Assembly (NCBI RefSeq): GCF_022370635.2
Contig: NZ_CP092362.2
Coordinates: 5,270,001 to 5,334,000 of the forward strand
Length of the DNA: 64,000 nt
From: Mycolicibacterium crocinum
GTDB taxonomy: Bacteria > Actinomycetota > Actinomycetes > Mycobacteriales > Mycobacteriaceae
Reading direction: 5' to 3'
The notes beneath the pieces are model-generated. The model searched no databases, was not told the origin of the DNA, and saw only the letters and a list, made by a program, of their open reading frames with translations. Made by a program: the position numbers and the translations under genes. Shown in pieces: positions 49,315 through 58,459 of the stretch (the first letter of the stretch is position 1; the number at the start of each line of letters is the position of its first letter).

Positions 49315-50846
49315 CCGAACCAGTGAGCGACGAGCCCACCGTCACCGACCTGCTGGTGCGGCTGGCTGATGTCGAGGACCGCGGCATCCACGCCGACGAC
49401 GGCTCGTATTCGACCTGGCGCCAACACATTCAGGACGCGGCCGACCTGGCGGCTGCGCTGAAGGCGCGGCTCGACCCGGGGCGCCCTCCGCACATCGGCG
49501 TGCTGCTGGGTAATACGCCGTTCTTCTCCTCGCTGCTGGTGGCCGCCGCCATGGCCGGGCTGGTCCCGGTCGGGTTGAACCCCACCCGCCGCGGCGAGGC
49601 GCTGCGGCGCGACATCGAGACCGCCGACTGTCAGTTGGTGCTCGCCGATGGTGAGATCGATACGTACGGCGCCGGGTTCGCCCCCGAGGGAATGGCCGTC
49701 ATCGACGTCGGTTCACCCGCGTGGGCTGACGAGCTCGCGGGGTACCGTGGGTCCCCGATCACGTTTGCGCCCAGCACGTTCGACGACCTGTTCATGCTGA
49801 TCTTCACCTCGGGCACCAGCGGTGACCCGAAGGCAGTGCGGTGCACCCACGAGAAGGTCGCCGTCCCTGGCGTGATGCTGGCCGAACGGTTCGGGCTCGG
49901 ACCGGCCGACACCTGCTACCTGTCTATGCCGCTGTTCCACTCCAACGCGGTGATGGCCGGCTGGGCCGTGGCGGTGGCTGCGGGTGCATCGATCGCGTTG
50001 CGGCGCAAGTTCTCCGCTTCACAGTTCATTCCTGATACCCGCCGATTCAACGCCACGTACGCCAACTACGTGGGCAAGCCGATGTCCTACATCCTGGCCA
50101 CCCCACCCCAGCCGGACGACGCCGACAATCCGCTGCGGATCGTCTATGGCAACGAGGCTGCACCGCGCGACATCGACCGCTTCGCAACACGGTTCGGAGT
50201 CACGGTGGTCGACGGCTTCGGGTCCACCGAGGGGGGCGTGAACATCGCCCGCACCCCGGACACCCCGGAGGGCGCGCTGGGCCCACTGCCCGAAGGCCTC
50301 GAGATCGTGGACGTCGACACCGGCGAGCCGTGTTCGCCCGGCGTGATCGGTGAGCTGGTGAACCTCACCGGGCCCGGCAACTTCCGTGGCTACTACAACG
50401 CCCCCGCCGCCGAATCGGAGCGCATGACCGGCGGGGTCTACCACAGCGGTGACCTGGCCTACCGCGACGACGCCGGTTACGTGCACTTCGCCGGACGACT
50501 CGGTGACTGGATGCGGGTAGACGGCGAGAACCTGGGCACCGCCCCAATCGAGCGGGTGCTGATGCGCTACCCCGACGTGACCGAGGCCGCCGTCTACGCC
50601 ATCCCGGACCCCACGGTCGGTGACCGGGTGATGGCCGCGCTGGTGATGCCCGAAGGCGCCAAATTCGACGTGGAGGATTTCCGTCGCTTCCTGGCCGAGC
50701 AGAACGACCTCGGGCCCAAGCAGTGGCCGGCGTTCGTGCGGGTCAGCGCGGCGCTGCCGCGCACCGAGACATTCAAGATCATCAAGCGCCGCCTGTCCGC
50801 CGAAGCACTGGACTGCGCCGACCCGGTGTTTGAGATACCACGCTGA
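49311..50846 (+). CDS. fadD17: acyl-CoA synthetase FadD17
   Basis: 511 residues when started at TTG 49311, which overlaps the fadE27 TGA by 4 bp; GTG 49323 is an alternative. ANL-superfamily motifs are LIFTSGTSGDPKAVRCTH (P-loop), VVDGFGSTEGGVN, YHSGDLAYRDDAGYVHFAGR and the C-terminal Lys in RTETFKIIKRRL. FadD17 was reported to activate steroid acids with short (C24 or shorter) side chains and sits with fadE26/27 in M. tuberculosis as here. Confidence 0.93.
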   Translation: MTEPVSDEPTVTDLLVRLADVEDRGIHADDGSYSTWRQHIQDAADLAAALKARLDPGRPPHIGVLLGNTPFFSSLLVAAAMAGLVPVGLNPTRRGEALRRDIETADCQLVLADGEIDTYGAGFAPEGMAVIDVGSPAWADELAGYRGSPITFAPSTFDDLFMLIFTSGTSGDPKAVRCTHEKVAVPGVMLAERFGLGPADTCYLSMPLFHSNAVMAGWAVAVAAGASIALRRKFSASQFIPDTRRFNATYANYVGKPMSYILATPPQPDDADNPLRIVYGNEAAPRDIDRFATRFGVTVVDGFGSTEGGVNIARTPDTPEGALGPLPEGLEIVDVDTGEPCSPGVIGELVNLTGPGNFRGYYNAPAAESERMTGGVYHSGDLAYRDDAGYVHFAGRLGDWMRVDGENLGTAPIERVLMRYPDVTEAAVYAIPDPTVGDRVMAALVMPEGAKFDVEDFRRFLAEQNDLGPKQWPAFVRVSAALPRTETFKIIKRRLSAEALDCADPVFEIPR

Positions 50847-50864
50847 CCGGGAACCGTTGCGGAG

Positions 50865-51527
50865 ATGAAATGCGCCAGTCTCGTCGTCGCGCTGACCGCA
50901 GCCACCGCCGGTCTGCTGGGCACACCGCCGGCCGCACACGCCGCGACCTGCCCTGATATCGAGGTCGTCTTCGCCCGCGGCACGACGGAGCCGCCGGGTA
51001 TAGGGCGCACCGGGCAGGCCTTCGTCGACGCGTTGCGTCGCGATCTCGGCACGAAAACCGTCGGCGTCTATGCAGTGAATTACCCGGCCAGCACGGACTT
51101 CCCGACCGGGGTCCAGGGTGTCGTCGACGGCAGCACGCATGTCGCCGCCACGGCCGCGAACTGTCCGAACACCAAGCTGGTGCTGGGTGGATATTCGCAG
51201 GGCGCCGCGGTCGTTGGCTTCGTCACCGCCGACGCGATCCCGGCCGGGTACGCCGTCCCACCCGGGACCCCGCTACCGCTGCCGGTCGGTGTCGCCGACC
51301 GCGTGGCCGCGGTCGCGCTGTTCGGTAAGCCGTCGCCGAAGTTCATGGCCGCCATCGACGAGCCGGCGGTGCCGCTCGGCCCGGCCTACGCCAACAAGAC
51401 CATCGACCTGTGCGCCGGGGGCGACCCGATCTGTTCGCAGGAGGGCGGCAACAGCGCCGCGCATTCGATGTATGCGGGCAACGGCATGGTTCAGCAGGCG
51501 GCGGACTACGTGGCCAGGCGTCTCTAG
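50865..51527 (+). CDS. secreted cutinase-family serine esterase (CULP)
   Basis: 220 residues. Signal peptide (to AAHAA), the cutinase core CPDIEVVFARGTTEPPGIGRTGQAF, nucleophile Ser in LGGYSQGAAV, catalytic Asp in CAGGDPIC and His in NSAAHSMYAGNG. Mycobacterial CULPs hydrolyse lipid esters at the cell surface. A second family member is at 57569-58324. It starts 18 bp after fadD17 and overlaps the converging ilvX-like gene by 4 bp. Confidence 0.9.
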   Translation: MKCASLVVALTAATAGLLGTPPAAHAATCPDIEVVFARGTTEPPGIGRTGQAFVDALRRDLGTKTVGVYAVNYPASTDFPTGVQGVVDGSTHVAATAANCPNTKLVLGGYSQGAAVVGFVTADAIPAGYAVPPGTPLPLPVGVADRVAAVALFGKPSPKFMAAIDEPAVPLGPAYANKTIDLCAGGDPICSQEGGNSAAHSMYAGNGMVQQAADYVARRL

Positions 51528-53080
51528 CCGGTGATCGACGGCATGACCGCTTCGATGAGGTGCGGTCCCGGTTCGTCGAAAGCCCACCGCAGCGCGTCGG
51601 CGAATTCCTCGGCGGTGCCGACGCGGCGCGCCGGCACTCCCATGCCCTTGGCGATGCGCACGAAATCCAGTGTGGGGCTGGTCAAATCGAGCAGCGACTC
51701 GGCTTTCGGTCCCGGCCGCTCCCCTACCGCCTCGGCACCGACGCGCTGCAGTTCGATGCGCAGGATGTCGTAGGCGCGGTTGGCGTAGACGACGGTGGTG
51801 ACGTCGAGCTGCTCGCGGGCTTGGGTCCACAGCGCCGAAATGGTGTACATCGCCGAACCGTCGGACTCCAGACAGACCACCGGCCGATCCGGCGCGGCGA
51901 TGGCGGCACCGACGGACACCGGCAGCGCATAGCCGATCGCGCCCCCGGTCAGCGTCAGCCAGTCGTGCGCGGGGGCACCGGCCGTCGCTTGCGCCAGAAG
52001 GACTCCCGAGGTGTTCGACTCGTCGACGACGATGGCGCGCTCGGGCAGCAGTGCACCGATCACGTCGGCTGAGGTCATGACGTTGAGCGGACCGCTCGGC
52101 AAGGACGGTCGCGACAGCTGCGCGACGGCGGCGGTCTCGGCCGGCGCGATCCGCCCGGCCATCACGCTCAACGCCGTCGCGGCGCCGACGGGTCCGGCCA
52201 ACGTGTGCACCTCACAACCGTCGGGCACCAGATCACTCGGCTTGCCGGGGTAGGCGAAGAACGACACCGGGTGCGGCGCACCCGCGAGCACCAGGTGCTG
52301 GGCGCCGGCGAGCTGGGCGGTGGCCGCTTCGGCGAAGTACGCCAGCCGCTCGACGGCAGGCAGGCCCGCGCCGCGCTCCAGCCGGGTCGGAAAGGTCTCG
52401 CACAGCACCCGCGCCCCGCATGCCTGGCCGAGTCTGACCGCGGCGGACAACCCTTCGACACCGGTGGCATCGCCGCCGACCATGATCACGCATCGCTCAC
52501 CGGAGCGCAGCGCCGACTCGATCTGCTCAGAGTTGAACTGGATCGCACTCGGTTGTGCCGCAGCCTCTTTCACCGGGGACGCCCCTTCGTCCCATGAGAC
52601 GTCGGCGGGCAGGATCAGCGTGGCGATGTGCTTGTGGGCGCGGGCAGTCGCGATGGCCTCGGCGGTGTCGGCTGCCACGTCGGCGACGGCCATCGTGCGC
52701 CGGACCCAGCCCGACACCGTTTGAGCCACCGAGTCGATATCGGATTCCAGCGGCGCGTCGTACTGCTTGTGATAGGTCGCGTGGTCGCCGACGACCACGA
52801 CCGCCGGTACGTGCGCCCGTCGTGCGTTGTGCAGGTTGGCCAGGCCGTTGCCCAGTCCGGGGCCGAGGTGCAGCAGGACGGCGGCGGGCTCCCCCGCGAT
52901 GCGCGCGTACCCGTCGGCCGCACCCGTGGCCACTCCCTCGAAAAGGGTCAGCACGCCCCGCATTTGGGGCACGGCGTCCAGCGCGGCGACGAAGTGCATC
53001 TCCGACGTGCCCGGGTTGGCGAAACACACCCGCACACCGTGGTCGACCAACGTCGAGATCAGTGCCTGTGCGCCATTCAT
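51524..53080 (-). CDS. ilvX: TPP-dependent acetolactate synthase-like protein, IlvX-like (Rv3509c)
   Basis: 518 residues from ATG 53080, overlapping the amidohydrolase stop by 4 bp. Pyr domain with FANPGTSEMHFVAALDAV and Glu in TLFEGVATGAADGYAR; PP domain with ESDGSAMYTISALWTQAREQLDVTTVVYANRAYDI in place of the usual GDG...NN. It matches IlvX, a catalytic-subunit-like protein in M. tuberculosis whose acetolactate synthase activity has been questioned. Placed with steroid genes, a 2-oxo acid decarboxylase or carboligase role is possible. Confidence 0.85.
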   Translation of the reverse strand: MNGAQALISTLVDHGVRVCFANPGTSEMHFVAALDAVPQMRGVLTLFEGVATGAADGYARIAGEPAAVLLHLGPGLGNGLANLHNARRAHVPAVVVVGDHATYHKQYDAPLESDIDSVAQTVSGWVRRTMAVADVAADTAEAIATARAHKHIATLILPADVSWDEGASPVKEAAAQPSAIQFNSEQIESALRSGERCVIMVGGDATGVEGLSAAVRLGQACGARVLCETFPTRLERGAGLPAVERLAYFAEAATAQLAGAQHLVLAGAPHPVSFFAYPGKPSDLVPDGCEVHTLAGPVGAATALSVMAGRIAPAETAAVAQLSRPSLPSGPLNVMTSADVIGALLPERAIVVDESNTSGVLLAQATAGAPAHDWLTLTGGAIGYALPVSVGAAIAAPDRPVVCLESDGSAMYTISALWTQAREQLDVTTVVYANRAYDILRIELQRVGAEAVGERPGPKAESLLDLTSPTLDFVRIAKGMGVPARRVGTAEEFADALRWAFDEPGPHLIEAVMPSITG

Positions 53081-53910
53081 GCGGCGAGATCCCCGAGTTT
53101 GGTGAAGACCCGCGCGGCGTTGTCGTGCAGATACGCCGAGCGGGCCGACTCGGGCAGCTCGAGTTCGTCGAGGCCGTCCAGCGCGTGGGCGTGTCCGATC
53201 ATCGGATAGTTGGTGCCGAACAACACTTTTCGCGCACCGGTACCTGTCTTCATAAAGCTCACGAGCTCCTTCGGTAGCCGCCGGGAGGTGTAGGCCGAGG
53301 TGTCGATGTAGACATTCTCGTGCTTGCGGCAGACCGCGACCATCTCCTCGGTCCACGGATACCCGACATGTCCGCAGACGATGGTGAGTTCGGGGAAGTC
53401 CAAGGCGATTTCATCGATGTAGGGAATCGGGCGGCCCGTTTCCGAGGATCGCAAGGGACCCGTATGCCCCACCTGGGTACAGAACGGCACGCCGAGTTCG
53501 ACGCATTCGGCGAACAGGGGGTAATAGCGCCGATCGGTCGGCGGTGCGCCCCACAGCCACGGCACGACCCGCAGGCCCACGAAGCCCTCGTAACGCACCC
53601 GTCGGCGCAGTTCGCGGACCGCGATCATCGGTCGGTCGAGATCCACGGTTGCCAGCCCCGCGAGCCGCGTCGGGTACTGGCGAATCCACTGGGCGACCTC
53701 GTCGTTGGACACCAGGTCCTGGCCGTGCGGACCGCGCCAGGCACTCAGCAGGCCGACATCGACACCGGCGGCGTCCATCGATTGGACGGTCAGGTCAATC
53801 GGCAGATCACCCTCGGGGATCTGCCCGCCGGTCCAGCGGCGCAGCGAGGCAAGGAAGTCGCTGGCCAGGAACCGCGCAGTGGGATGCTGCATCCACACGT
53901 CGATCGTCAT
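53077..53910 (-). CDS. amidohydrolase-family protein, Rv3510c-like
   Basis: 277 residues. The amidohydrolase-2 (ACMSD-like) barrel shows MTIDVWMQHPT, a middle GLRVVPWLWG, CTQVGHTGP, IVCGHVGYPWTEE and VLFGTNYPMIGH. Such enzymes hydrolyse or decarboxylate ring-derived acids. The N-terminal HxH metal pair is not intact (Asp-Val-Trp-Met-Gln-His), so metal binding may be altered. Coupled to ilvX by a 4-bp overlap. Confidence 0.82.
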   Translation of the reverse strand: MTIDVWMQHPTARFLASDFLASLRRWTGGQIPEGDLPIDLTVQSMDAAGVDVGLLSAWRGPHGQDLVSNDEVAQWIRQYPTRLAGLATVDLDRPMIAVRELRRRVRYEGFVGLRVVPWLWGAPPTDRRYYPLFAECVELGVPFCTQVGHTGPLRSSETGRPIPYIDEIALDFPELTIVCGHVGYPWTEEMVAVCRKHENVYIDTSAYTSRRLPKELVSFMKTGTGARKVLFGTNYPMIGHAHALDGLDELELPESARSAYLHDNAARVFTKLGDLAA

Positions 53911-53938
53911 CGCGTTCGACTGTAGACGCGCACACTGC

Positions 53939-55060
53939 TCAGCTGTCGCGGATCGTGTCCAGTTTCCGCGTAGCGGCCTCGAACCCGCTGACCAGTTCGG
54001 CGATGATGTCGGCGACCGGGCGGATCTCATTCATCCGGCCGACGATCTGGCCGACCGGCATCGCGACGGTCGTCGGATCCGCCGACGCGCTCATCCGCTG
54101 ATGTGCCTCGCTCACGAGGACGTTCTGCAGTGGCATCGGCAGCGGCTCGGGTGCGCCCTCGGCATCCCAGGCGTCGGTCCAACGGCTCTTGAGCAGTCGG
54201 GCCGGCTTGCCGGAATAGATCCGCCGGCGCACGGTGTCGGCGGACGTCGCCCCCAGCAGCGCCTGCTGGATCACCGACGGTCCCTCGCCGCTGCGTACGC
54301 CGAGGTCGTACTCCTCGGCGGTCAAGAACGCCGACCCCATCCAAACACCCTGTGCGCCAAGGGCCAGCGCCGCCGCCACCTGCCTACCGGTGCCGATTCC
54401 GCCGGCGGCCAGCACGGCGGCCCGATCCGAAACCGCATCGACAATCTCCGGCCAAAGCACCATCGAACCGATCTCGCCGGTGTGCCCACCCGCTTCGTGC
54501 CCCTGCGCGATCACGATGTCGACACCGTTGTCGGCATGGCGTTGGGCGTGCTTGGCCGAACCGGCCAGGGCCGCCACCGGAACGCCGGCGGCATGTGCTT
54601 CGTCGATGACGTCCTTGGGCGGCGATCCCAGCGCGTTGGCGATCAGCTTGATCGGATGCCGCAGCGCGACCTCGACGTGACTGCGCGCGATGGAGTGCAG
54701 CCAGCCCAGCGTCCCCTGGCTACGAGCGGCGTCGTCGGGAAGCGGCGGCACACCCAGGTCGGCCAGCGTCTTGGCGACGAAGTCCCGATGCGTCTGCGGC
54801 ACCAGCTTGTCGATGTCCACGGCGGTGCCCTCGGTGGGCACCTTCGCGGGCATCACGACGTCGACGCCGTAGGGCTTACCGTCGGTGTTCTGATCCATCC
54901 ATTGCAGGACGGCTTCCAGGTCGTCGGGATCGTTGAACCGCACGCACCCCAGGACACCCATGCCGCCGGCGCGGCTGACCGCGGCGGCGACCTTCTCCGA
55001 CGGGGTGAAAACGAAGATCGGGTACTGGATGCCGAACCGATCGCAGAGCTCGGTATGCAT
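53939..55060 (-). CDS. nitronate monooxygenase-family flavoprotein
   Basis: 373 residues from ATG 55060, sharing one base with the fadD19 stop. FMN TIM-barrel of the 2-nitropropane dioxygenase family: FGIQYPIFVF, SRAGGMGVLGCVRF, VIAQGHEAGGHTGEIGSMVL, AAGGIGTGRQVAAALALGAQGVWMGSAFL. Steroid degraders use relatives such as IpdC (Rv3553) in ring C/D degradation. Being in the fadD19 transcript, this one probably acts on a steroid-CoA intermediate rather than nitronates; that is inference. Confidence 0.85.
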   Translation of the reverse strand: MHTELCDRFGIQYPIFVFTPSEKVAAAVSRAGGMGVLGCVRFNDPDDLEAVLQWMDQNTDGKPYGVDVVMPAKVPTEGTAVDIDKLVPQTHRDFVAKTLADLGVPPLPDDAARSQGTLGWLHSIARSHVEVALRHPIKLIANALGSPPKDVIDEAHAAGVPVAALAGSAKHAQRHADNGVDIVIAQGHEAGGHTGEIGSMVLWPEIVDAVSDRAAVLAAGGIGTGRQVAAALALGAQGVWMGSAFLTAEEYDLGVRSGEGPSVIQQALLGATSADTVRRRIYSGKPARLLKSRWTDAWDAEGAPEPLPMPLQNVLVSEAHQRMSASADPTTVAMPVGQIVGRMNEIRPVADIIAELVSGFEAATRKLDTIRDS

Positions 55061-56712
55061 CAGCTGGCAGCTCCCGCGTGCTTGGCGTGGACCTCGTCGG
55101 CCGGGCGGAGTTCGGTCTGGTCCTTGGCCCACTTGTAGTCCGGCTTACCGGCCGGCGAGCGCTTTACCTCGTCGACGATCCAGAGGCTGCGCGGCACCTT
55201 GTAACCGGCAATCTCCTTGCGCACGAACGTGTCCAGGTCAGCCAGCGTGGGCCGGGCGCCCTTGCGGGGAGCGACGACCGCGGCGACATGGTTGCCGAAG
55301 CGGGGATCGGGCACACCGACCACCAGGGCGTCGAACACGTCGGGATGGCCCTTGAGCGCGGCCTCGACCTCTTCGGGGTAGATCTTCTCGCCGCCGCTGT
55401 TAATCGACACCGAGCCGCGGCCCAGCATGACCACGGTGCCGTCCGCCTCGACCTCGGCGTAGTCGCCGGGAATCGCGTAGCGCACGCCGTTGTAGGTCTT
55501 GAAGGTCTCGGCGGTCTTCTTCTCGTCCTTGTAGTAGCCGACCGGGATGTTGCCCTTCTTCGCGATCACGCCGCGGACCCCGGAACCTGGTTTGACTTCG
55601 TTGCCGTCCTCGTCGAGCACGACGGTGCGATGGTCGATCGTCACCCGCGGGCCGCCCATGTGGTGCTCGCCCTTGGCGACGATGCTGGTTCCGCCGAAGC
55701 CGGTCTCCGACGAGCCGATCGAGTCGGTGATCACCCGGTTGGGCAGCAGTTCGAGCAGCTTCTCCTTGAGGCTGGTGGAGAACAGCGCGGCGGTGCTGGC
55801 GAGCAGGAACAGCGAGGAGAGGTCGTAATCCTTGCCGCTGTCCAGTGCGGACTGCAGCGCGTCCAGCAGCGGGCGGGCCATCGCGTCACCGGTGAAGAAC
55901 AGCAGGTTCACCTTGTGCTCGTGGATGGTGCGCCACACCTCGTCGGCGTCGAATTCCGGTGACAGCACGGTGGTTTGACCCGAGAAGATGGACATCCAGG
56001 TGGCCGACTGGGTGGCGCCGTGGATCATCGGCGGGATCGCGTACCGGACCATCGGCGGGTTATCGACCGCAGCCCGGGACAGGTCGTACTCGTCCTTGAC
56101 GAACTCGCCGGTGGCGAAGTCGGTGCCGCCGAACAGGACCCGGTAGATGTCCTCGTGACGCCACATCACGCCCTTGGGGAAGCCGGTGGTCCCGCCGGTG
56201 TAGAGCAGGTAGATGTCGTCCTCGCTGCGCTCGCCGAAGTCCCGGTCGGGTGAGCTTTCCGCGAGGGCGGAGTAGAACTCCACGCCGCCGTAGCGCTGGT
56301 AATCGTTGTCGCTGCCGTCCTCAATGACCAGGATCGTCTTGACGTCCGGAGTATCCGGCAGCACGTTGGCGACCCGATCGGAGTACTGGCGTTCGTGCAC
56401 CAGGGCGACCATGTCGGAGTTTTCGAACAGGTAGCGCAGTTCACCCTCGACGTAGCGGAAGTTGACGTTGACCAGAATCGCGCCCGCCTTGATGGTGCCG
56501 AGCATCGCGATCACGATCTCGATGCGGTTGCGGCAGTACAACCCGACCTTGTCGTCCTTCTTGACGCCGTGGTCGAGGAGATAGTGCGCGAAGCGGTTCG
56601 CCTTCTCCTCCAACTCGGCGAAGGTGATTTTGTCCTCGCCACAGATGAAGGCGACGCGGTCGGGGACGGCGTCGATGGCGTGTTCGGCTAGATCGGCTAT
56701 GTTCAGGGCCAC
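55060..56712 (-). CDS. fadD19: steroid-CoA ligase FadD19
   Basis: 550 residues. Motifs are LLYTGGTTGFPKGVMWRHED (P-loop), SIGSSETGFGGTS, YAIPGDYAEVEADGTVVMLGRG and the catalytic Lys in KRSPAGKPDYKWAK. FadD19 activates C26 sterol acids and is needed for C24-branched sterol degradation in rhodococci and mycobacteria. A KstR box lies 11 bp upstream of the start, shared with divergent echA19. Confidence 0.95.
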   Translation of the reverse strand: MALNIADLAEHAIDAVPDRVAFICGEDKITFAELEEKANRFAHYLLDHGVKKDDKVGLYCRNRIEIVIAMLGTIKAGAILVNVNFRYVEGELRYLFENSDMVALVHERQYSDRVANVLPDTPDVKTILVIEDGSDNDYQRYGGVEFYSALAESSPDRDFGERSEDDIYLLYTGGTTGFPKGVMWRHEDIYRVLFGGTDFATGEFVKDEYDLSRAAVDNPPMVRYAIPPMIHGATQSATWMSIFSGQTTVLSPEFDADEVWRTIHEHKVNLLFFTGDAMARPLLDALQSALDSGKDYDLSSLFLLASTAALFSTSLKEKLLELLPNRVITDSIGSSETGFGGTSIVAKGEHHMGGPRVTIDHRTVVLDEDGNEVKPGSGVRGVIAKKGNIPVGYYKDEKKTAETFKTYNGVRYAIPGDYAEVEADGTVVMLGRGSVSINSGGEKIYPEEVEAALKGHPDVFDALVVGVPDPRFGNHVAAVVAPRKGARPTLADLDTFVRKEIAGYKVPRSLWIVDEVKRSPAGKPDYKWAKDQTELRPADEVHAKHAGAAS

Positions 56713-56722
56713 GGACCCAAAT

Positions 56723-56736
56723 TAGAACGTGTTACA
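56723..56736. promoter_or_regulatory. KstR box between fadD19 and echA19
   Basis: TAGAACGTGTTACA, identical to the box at 46927-46940. It is 11 bp before the fadD19 ATG and 46 bp before the echA19 GTG. Confidence 0.88.
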
Positions 56737-56781
56737 TTTCAGTTCAAGTCCCCAGCATCGACGCAGGAAGGCGGTCTGTTT

Positions 56782-57582
56782 GTGAGCGAGAGCCAGAAGG
56801 GCCCCGACGCCCTCATTGAGCAGCGCGGACACACTCTCATCGTCACGCTCAATCGCCCCGAGGCCCGCAACGCCCTGTCGACCGAGATGCTCTCGATCAT
56901 GGTGGAGGCCTGGGACCGCGTCGACAACGATCCGGAGATCCGCACCTGCATTCTGACGGGGGCGGGCGGCTATTTCTGCGCGGGCATGGACTTGAAGGGC
57001 GCCACCAAGGCCCCTCCGGGCGACTCGTTCAAGAGTGGTGCCTTCGATCCGACGAAGATCGAGGGCCTGCTGAAGGGCCGCCGGCTGACCAAGCCGCTCA
57101 TCGCGGCAGTGGAGGGCCCGGCCATCGCCGGTGGTACCGAGATCCTGCAGGGCACCGATATCCGGGTGGCCGGCGAGAGCGCGAAGTTCGGTATCTCCGA
57201 AGCAAAGTGGAGCCTGTACCCGATGGGCGGTTCGGCGGTGCGGCTGCCGCGGCAGATCCCGTACACGATCGCCTGCGACCTGCTGCTGACCGGACGTCAC
57301 ATCACCGCCGCCGAGGCACTGTCCTACGGCCTGATCGGCTATGTGGTGCCCGACGGCACCGCGCTGGACAAGGCGCTCGAGATCGCCGAGGTGATCAACA
57401 ACAACGGCCCGCTGGCCGTCCAGGCGATCCTCAAGACCATTCGCGAGGCAGAGGGTATGCACGAACTCGACGCGTTCAAGCCCGACACCGCCAACGGCAT
57501 CCCGGTGTTCTTGAGCGAGGACGCCAAGGAAGGCCCGCTGGCCTTCAAGGAGAAGCGGGCCCCTCAGTTCAAGATGCGTTAG
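56782..57582 (+). CDS. echA19: enoyl-CoA hydratase EchA19
   Basis: 266 residues from GTG 56782 with GGAAGG upstream. Crotonase motifs: ILTGAGGYFCAGMDLKG (oxyanion hole), VEGPAIAGGTEILQGTDIRVAGESAKFGISEAKW with the two active-site Glu, and the C-terminal FKEKRAPQFK. EchA19 hydrates the C22-enoyl-CoA steroid in side-chain degradation of M. tuberculosis. Its last 14 bp overlap the converging cutinase gene. Confidence 0.95.
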   Translation: MSESQKGPDALIEQRGHTLIVTLNRPEARNALSTEMLSIMVEAWDRVDNDPEIRTCILTGAGGYFCAGMDLKGATKAPPGDSFKSGAFDPTKIEGLLKGRRLTKPLIAAVEGPAIAGGTEILQGTDIRVAGESAKFGISEAKWSLYPMGGSAVRLPRQIPYTIACDLLLTGRHITAAEALSYGLIGYVVPDGTALDKALEIAEVINNNGPLAVQAILKTIREAEGMHELDAFKPDTANGIPVFLSEDAKEGPLAFKEKRAPQFKMR

Positions 57583-58324
57583 CCGGTTTCGGAGTCGTCG
57601 CTGCCGCCGCGGCCACCTTGGCCGCGGCGAAACCGGCCGCCTGCTCGGTCATTCCGTTGAGCGCATAGGCCTGATGGGCCCCGTTGTCCCCGCCGCTCGG
57701 TGAGCAGATCGGATCCTCGGCGATGCACTGATCGATGGTCTTCGCTGCGTACAGGTTGCCCACCGTGATCGGCGGCGCCGTGCGGTCGATGCTGTTCAGG
57801 AAGCCGTTCGAGGGTTTCCCGAACAGTGCGACAGCGGCGACGTGATTGGCGATCGCCGGGGCCATCGGCCCGGTGATTCCGTCCGGCGGGACGTAGCCGT
57901 CGGGGATCTTGTCGGCGGTGACGTAGCCGGCCACCGCGGCGCCCTGCGAATAGCCGCCGAGCACCATCTTGGCGTTCGGGCATCGCGTCGCCATATCGCG
58001 GACCCGGTTGCTGGCGTCGATCACACCATCCGCCGCGGTGGAAAAGTTCAGCGAGGCTGGGTAATTGACCGCATATACATCGACGGACTTGCCTGCGAGC
58101 TGGGGCTGTGCCCGCAGTTCGTCGACGAACGCCTGGCCGATGCCGCCGACACCCGGCGGTTCGAACGTTCCGCGGGCGAAGATCACCTCGACGTCCGGAC
58201 ATCCCTCGTCCGCTCCCGCCCTCGGAATGCCGCGTGGTGACAACACCAGCGCCATCGCAAGCAGCAGTGCGACGAACAACAGTGCGCAGACATATCGAAC
58301 CTGATCGGATTTGATGCCGTTCAT
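57569..58324 (-). CDS. secreted cutinase-family serine esterase (CULP), second copy
   Basis: 251 residues from ATG 58324. Signal/anchor helix YVCALLFVALLLAMALVLS, cutinase core CPDVEVIFARGTFEPPGVGGIGQAF, Ser in LGGYSQGAAVAG, Asp in CIAEDPIC and His in NGAHQAYALNG. A longer Ala-rich C-terminus (KVAAAAATTPKPANAS). Related to the one at 50865 (same core order), so probably an old duplication. Confidence 0.9.
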   Translation of the reverse strand: MNGIKSDQVRYVCALLFVALLLAMALVLSPRGIPRAGADEGCPDVEVIFARGTFEPPGVGGIGQAFVDELRAQPQLAGKSVDVYAVNYPASLNFSTAADGVIDASNRVRDMATRCPNAKMVLGGYSQGAAVAGYVTADKIPDGYVPPDGITGPMAPAIANHVAAVALFGKPSNGFLNSIDRTAPPITVGNLYAAKTIDQCIAEDPICSPSGGDNGAHQAYALNGMTEQAAGFAAAKVAAAAATTPKPANAS

Positions 58325-58459
58325 CTCGCCCCACAAATTCCTACGGTGTTGCCCCGGTCCGGCAAGCAGCACCGCTTCCCCCGGAGGTGGGGTCGTGGTT
58401 CCCCTAATTCACGGCACTCAAACCATCGCCTGACCGGATGATCAGCGCGAGTACCTCGC

